DNA of 9,379 nt from Candidatus Bathyarchaeota archaeon (GTDB lineage: Archaea > Thermoproteota > Bathyarchaeia > Bathyarchaeales > DTEX01). Positions 6,376 through 9,379 of the stretch are shown in pieces; the stretch's first letter is position 1, and each line of letters starts with the position of its first letter. The stretch lies in assembly GCA_003601695.1 (NCBI GenBank), contig PIYH01000065.1, positions 1 through 9,379 on the forward strand, in the 5' to 3' direction. The translations under genes and the position numbers were made by a program. The notes under the pieces are model-generated. The model saw nothing but the letters and a program-made list of their open reading frames with translations. It had not been told where the DNA came from and made no database searches.

Positions 6376-7755
6376 ATGGAGAGGATGATTACTCTGTTAG
6401 ATGTTAGAATGAGTTCGCTGCGTCCCCTGATGATTCAGCCTATATATTTTGGCGGAGGAGACGCGGAGAACAGGATCAATAAAACAGTCAACGATATGTC
6501 ATCTGTCCTCGGAAATCTAGTATCGTTTCTCCCGTCAGCAGTTGTGCCGGATGTCAAGTCAGTTGCGAATCTGAAAGCGTACATTTCCCCTCAGGCTGAT
6601 GTGTTGCTCGCCGCGAACAGGCACCTGCCAGTCTGGGCTGAGAATTTAGCTTACTTAAACCTGCCAGTCATAATTTGGACGTATCAAGGATATGGAGCGC
6701 GTGAGAGAGATAGAGTTTCCTTCCTCAGGAGTAAGGGAGCCACCGCCTATGACTTCGTCGATCCGGATGAGGCGAGGGAGGTGGCGAGAGCTCTAAGAAC
6801 TGTGGCTAGGCTTAAACATAGCAAGGTACTCTTCTTCGGCGCCGTACCGGGCTCAACAGGGCGGTTTGAGGCCGTGGGGGAAGTAGGATCCTGTTGGAGC
6901 TTCGATGAGATAAAGAGGAAGCTCGGCGTGACAGTCAAGCAGATCCCTATAAACTATTTGTTGAAGAGGATGGATATTGTCTCCGAAGAGGAAGCTGCTG
7001 AGGTTTTGGAGGAATGGAAGGAAGACTTCGATGATCTCAAGGAAGAGTACAGGGAGAGACTCTTCGAGGTAGCCAAGATGTATAAGGCTATGGAAACAAT
7101 CATTTCGGAGCAGGGAGCAAACGCTATAACCATTAGTTGCCTCACGGATCTGTTCCAAACGAGATTCATAACTCCATGTATAGCGTTGTCAAAGTTCTCT
7201 GATGCTATGGTGCCGGCTGGATGTGAAGGTGACTTGAATACTCTTCTTACGATGATGCTATTCTCCTTCACATCGGACGAACCCTCCATCATGGGGAATA
7301 TCTATCTCTTCAGACCTGAATGTGGACCGGGATTTCCTCCTGAGGATGTTATCCTCGAGGACATCAAGGCTTCACTGAGAGATAACAAGGCGAGATTTAC
7401 CCACGATGTGATTCCGCTGAGGCTTGCAACATCTAAGTATCGGCTAGCTGACTATCATGCAACCGGCAGAGGCATAACTGCTTATGCTGATCTACGTTCC
7501 GGTGAAAAAGTGACGTTAGGAAGGATTGATCCGCGTCTAGACAGAATAGTTCTCACCGTGGCTGATATCGAGAAGGTTGAAGACTCAGTTCACTGCCGAT
7601 TTTCAGCTTGGTTAAAAATGCCTGATGTCAAGGCTTATCTTCAGAACATCTCGAGTCATCACAGCGCCATGATCTATGGAGACTGGACATCGACTTTAAT
7701 TCGAGTATCTGAAATGCTTGGGCTTCGACCTATAGTTATAGAAAGACGAACTTAA
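6376..7755 (+). CDS. L-fucose/L-arabinose isomerase-fold protein
   Basis: A 459-residue protein of the L-fucose isomerase-like superfamily, whose members interconvert aldoses and ketoses using a divalent metal. An N-terminal alpha/beta region (1-150) is followed by VLFFGAVPGS (151-160), a charged helical linker (203-240), and the C-terminal catalytic region: ITISCLTDLF (251-260), VPAGCEGDLNTLLTMML (279-295) with Glu284 and Asp286 as likely metal ligands, a THD at 342-344, the DYHATGRG motif at 359-366 and SHHSAMIYGD (427-436) with His428/429 as the expected terminal metal ligand. It is shorter than FucI (~590) and resembles the sugar-isomerase-like proteins of ~450-500 residues. ATG 6385 is an alternative start. 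Substrate is unknown. Confidence 0.8.
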   Translation: MERMITLLDVRMSSLRPLMIQPIYFGGGDAENRINKTVNDMSSVLGNLVSFLPSAVVPDVKSVANLKAYISPQADVLLAANRHLPVWAENLAYLNLPVIIWTYQGYGARERDRVSFLRSKGATAYDFVDPDEAREVARALRTVARLKHSKVLFFGAVPGSTGRFEAVGEVGSCWSFDEIKRKLGVTVKQIPINYLLKRMDIVSEEEAAEVLEEWKEDFDDLKEEYRERLFEVAKMYKAMETIISEQGANAITISCLTDLFQTRFITPCIALSKFSDAMVPAGCEGDLNTLLTMMLFSFTSDEPSIMGNIYLFRPECGPGFPPEDVILEDIKASLRDNKARFTHDVIPLRLATSKYRLADYHATGRGITAYADLRSGEKVTLGRIDPRLDRIVLTVADIEKVEDSVHCRFSAWLKMPDVKAYLQNISSHHSAMIYGDWTSTLIRVSEMLGLRPIVIERRT

Positions 7756-7808
7756 CATACGCTGTGAGTAATCATTAAAAGAGGCAGCTGAACATCTCAA
7801 CCATAAGG

Positions 7809-7816
7809 TTTAAAAA
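7809..7816 (+). promoter_or_regulatory. TATA box of the zinc-ribbon gene pair
   Basis: TTTAAAAA follows a purine-containing ATAAGG. Transcription would begin near 7837, about 13 nt before the ATG at 7850. It probably serves both zinc-ribbon genes. Confidence 0.45.
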
Positions 7817-7849
7817 GCCTCGACGCTTCATCATTAACGGTATGCCTGA

Positions 7850-8278
7850 ATGAATTGTCCAAGATGTGGAGCTGAAATTTTCCCGGGAGCAAAGTACTGT
7901 CACAAATGCGGCTCGCCGATTGATCAGCATCCAGAGGACGTTCTTCTGGTTACTACTCCGTCAATTCCGGGATATAGAGTGACGAGGGTTTTCGGCGTTG
8001 TCACGAGCCTCGTTCCAAGGACGAGAGGCTTCCTCGGAAAGATCGTGGCGGGGTTTCAGAGCATGGTCGGCGGGGAAATATCGGTTTTCACTTCTGAGCT
8101 TGAAAGGGCGAGGATGGAGGCGATGTCGAGGCTGAAGGATAAAGCCCGTAGGATGGGAGCGAATGCAGTTGTGGGCCTCGACTTGGAGATTTCTGATCTC
8201 GGATTGCAGGCTGGGGTGGTAATTGTCTCCGCGACTGGAACCGCAGTCATCGTTGAGCCAGAATCTAGATCCCCCTAG
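7850..8278 (+). CDS. Zinc ribbon fused to YbjQ-like (UPF0145) domain
   Basis: A 142-residue protein with a CxxC-x10-CxxC zinc ribbon at the very N-terminus (Cys3, Cys6, Cys17, Cys20), a short linker, and a YbjQ/UPF0145 'heavy-metal-binding' domain over residues ~33-137. The latter is recognised from the opening TTPSIPGYRVTRVFGVVTS, the central GFQSMVGGEIS loop, the helix ELERARMEAMSRLKDKA, the GANAVVGLDLEIS strand and the closing VIVSATGTAVIVEP. YbjQ domains form oligomeric rings of uncertain function; the metal-binding label is a family name and not shown here. No signal peptide or membrane segment is present. It has its own promoter and lies 14 nt upstream of a second zinc-ribbon gene, so the two are probably co-transcribed. 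Confidence 0.88.
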   Translation: MNCPRCGAEIFPGAKYCHKCGSPIDQHPEDVLLVTTPSIPGYRVTRVFGVVTSLVPRTRGFLGKIVAGFQSMVGGEISVFTSELERARMEAMSRLKDKARRMGANAVVGLDLEISDLGLQAGVVIVSATGTAVIVEPESRSP

Positions 8279-8292
8279 AATTCATCCTCTTT

Positions 8293-8640
8293 TTGAAGGT
8301 TGAAGTGTTGGAGCGGTGTGAGAGATGTGGTTTAACTATTGATCTCAGGGACGTTGAGTTCTGTCCTATGTGTGGTGGGAGACTGCTCAGCGTCATCCTG
8401 AAGCTCGATGTTGAAAAGGGGATTCTAGTTGCGTTGATGACTTTAATGCTTGCCGCCGTGGTCACATTGTTCAGGGCGATGAAGCATATTCTCCTTTCTG
8501 AAGCTAAATCAGTCGTGGAGAGAGGTAGTAGAGGTCTCGACGAATTCTTGATAGTCTTGGTACTCGTCTATTTTTTGATAATCAATAGCTTTACTCCGAT
8601 ACACTCGGTTTCTTATTCTCTTATTTACTTTTCCTTCTAG
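8293..8640 (+). CDS. Zinc-ribbon membrane protein (hypothetical)
   Basis: A 115-residue protein with a second CxxC-x11-CxxC zinc ribbon (Cys9, Cys12, Cys24, Cys27), then two hydrophobic segments at about 43-60 (GILVALMTLMLAAVVTLF) and 85-100 (EFLIVLVLVYFLIINS region), joined by a charged loop of ~24 residues. The ribbon should therefore sit at one side of the membrane, probably cytosolic. The start is uncertain: TTG at 8293 fits the spacing to the upstream stop, but in-frame GTG 8305 and TTG 8308 follow an AAGGTTGA stretch and would still keep the first Cys pair. The last ~15 residues are unstructured. I recognise no named family. Close linkage to the zinc-ribbon-YbjQ gene suggests a common role. 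Confidence 0.65.
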   Translation: MKVEVLERCERCGLTIDLRDVEFCPMCGGRLLSVILKLDVEKGILVALMTLMLAAVVTLFRAMKHILLSEAKSVVERGSRGLDEFLIVLVLVYFLIINSFTPIHSVSYSLIYFSF

Positions 8641-8836
8641 TAATGTTAAATTTCCAACTTTATCAACAGACAAAAAGAAAATCGGTTATGTCTTTAAAAC
8701 CACATGATGGGAAAGTAAGCGTAATTTTCCATCGGATGCGATCAACTTGCAAATTTTTATAAAACTCGTAATTACGATCATCTAAAGATAAATATTGATA
8801 CTTCTCAAATTTCCATAGAATATACTTTACGGCAGA
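8641..8836. other. AT-rich spacer after the zinc-ribbon pair
   Basis: No gene is seen. The DNA is AT-rich and leads into a clearly more GC-rich block beginning near 8880, so the composition changes here. Confidence 0.5.
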
Positions 8837-9379
8837 TTACCATATAATAATTCGTTGAGACGGCTTCGCCGTGAATATCACGTATTTCTCCCTAGTTGCG
8901 AGGAAGCCCGCCGCGTCTTTTTTCATCTTCTGAAAGGGCGAATGCCTCCCCAACCGCTCTAACCGCAGCTTCATTCCGTCTTGGAGAATCTTCGTTGCGA
9001 TTATCCAGCATCGCTCTTCCGCCGCTTCCTTCCAGAAGATCCGTTACACGTTGAGTGTTACGTGCAGCGTGTGCGCGACGTTACATTTCCCGCCCATATA
9101 TGCGACTGACTCGAGGAACTTCGCCGCCGGAAGAATAGAAGTGTAGAGCTAGACCTCGTCGATGATGTTCTGAGGCTTGTTTAGGCGGGATCTCAAAGAC
9201 CTCTTCAAGATGCACTCAGCATTTATTGTTAAGCGTTGCCAGCTAGCATCCACAGCCAAGACTCCTCGGAATCCATGTCCATACCAGCTTAAACAAAGAA
9301 GCATTGTCTCTTCACCTTAACGTGGTCTCATCAACTGTTACAGTTCTCCCAGCCCTAACCTTATGACGAAGTGAGAAAT
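8837..9379 (-). pseudogene. Decayed IS6/IS240-type DDE transposase (5' end outside window)
   Basis: On the minus strand, RAGRTVTVDETTLR (about 9311-9352) is stopped by TGA, then after a frame change near 9285 GFRGVLAVDASWQRLTINAE and CILKRSLRSRLNKPQNIIDEV follow to a TAG at 9149-9151. The first Asp (VDET) and second Asp (IID) are about 57 codons apart, close to the IS6 D-D spacing, and 'LAVxASWxRxTxNAxxFLKRxLxxCLNKPLxxVD' is how such archaeal transposases usually read. The same frame continues to 8837 with only one further stop (TAA at 9044-9046), including TSILPAAKFLES and QDGMKLRLERLGRHSPFQK, but I cannot align that part to a transposase, so its origin is open. The gene is clearly dead. Confidence 0.62.
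8860..8882. repeat. Two overlapping short hairpins
   Basis: ACGGC-TTC-GCCGT (8860-8872) is followed by and overlaps CGTGA-ATA-TCACG (8870-8882). Both arms are perfect 5-bp repeats. They sit at the border of AT-rich and GC-rich DNA, near the 3' end of the transposase-derived block, and might be remnants of an insertion end. Confidence 0.3.

Noticed and set aside
6747..7292. Three minus-strand frames inside the isomerase-like gene
   Set aside because: They are antisense shadows of a long gene with family motifs.
8056..8465. Two minus-strand frames over the zinc-ribbon pair
   Set aside because: Antisense shadows; the Cys motifs and the YbjQ blocks show the plus strand is coding.
1..9379. CRISPR array or other regular direct repeats
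   Set aside because: I saw no evenly spaced repeated unit of 20-40 bp and no cas-like protein.

Overview
The window looks archaeal, probably from an uncultured mesophilic or thermophilic member of the Thermoproteota (a Bathyarchaeia-like lineage is my best guess from protein style; it is not proven). The evidence is AT-rich TATA-like elements about 30-45 bp upstream of starts with very short predicted leaders, GGAGG/GGTGG/GAGG ribosome-binding sites in front of some starts, a PIN/ribbon-helix-helix toxin-antitoxin pair, zinc-ribbon fusions, an F420-type luciferase-like oxidoreductase, and repeats resembling the pseudomurein-binding repeat.

Layout. 1-434 (+): the C-terminal end of a family 4 glycoside hydrolase that starts outside the window. 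437-1864 (-): a polysaccharide-deacetylase-like protein with a PMBR-like C-terminal half, converging on the hydrolase with a 2-bp gap. 1865-2559: long AT-rich gap with no convincing gene, ending in a TATA-like promoter. 2560-3507 (+): LLM-class (probably F420-dependent) oxidoreductase. 3508-3906: AT-rich gap with three small dyads. 3907-4574 (-): vapBC operon with a 37-nt gene overlap. 4781-5098 (+): doubtful small ORF. 5475-5777 (-): TIGR04076-family small protein with a dyad between its TATA-like box and start. About 6010-6260 (-): frameshifted N-terminus of an IS5/IS1182-type transposase. 6376-7755 (+): L-fucose/L-arabinose isomerase-fold protein behind a good TATA box. 7850-8640 (+): two zinc-ribbon genes, one fused to a YbjQ domain and the next with two membrane segments, probably one transcript. 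8837-9379 (-): decayed DDE transposase of IS6/IS240 type, continuing off the window.

The genes do not form one obvious pathway. The left end (GH4 hydrolase, deacetylase-like protein) and the isomerase-like gene at 6376 suggest sugar use or modification. The rest is a mosaic of single-gene units separated by long AT-rich spacers, with one toxin-antitoxin module and two dead transposase fragments, which is typical of an accessory, insertion-prone stretch. I do not see a clear-cut new defence or mobile system. The observations most worth following are the deacetylase-PMBR-like fusion without a signal peptide, the zinc-ribbon/YbjQ plus zinc-ribbon/membrane pair, and the divergent isomerase-like protein.
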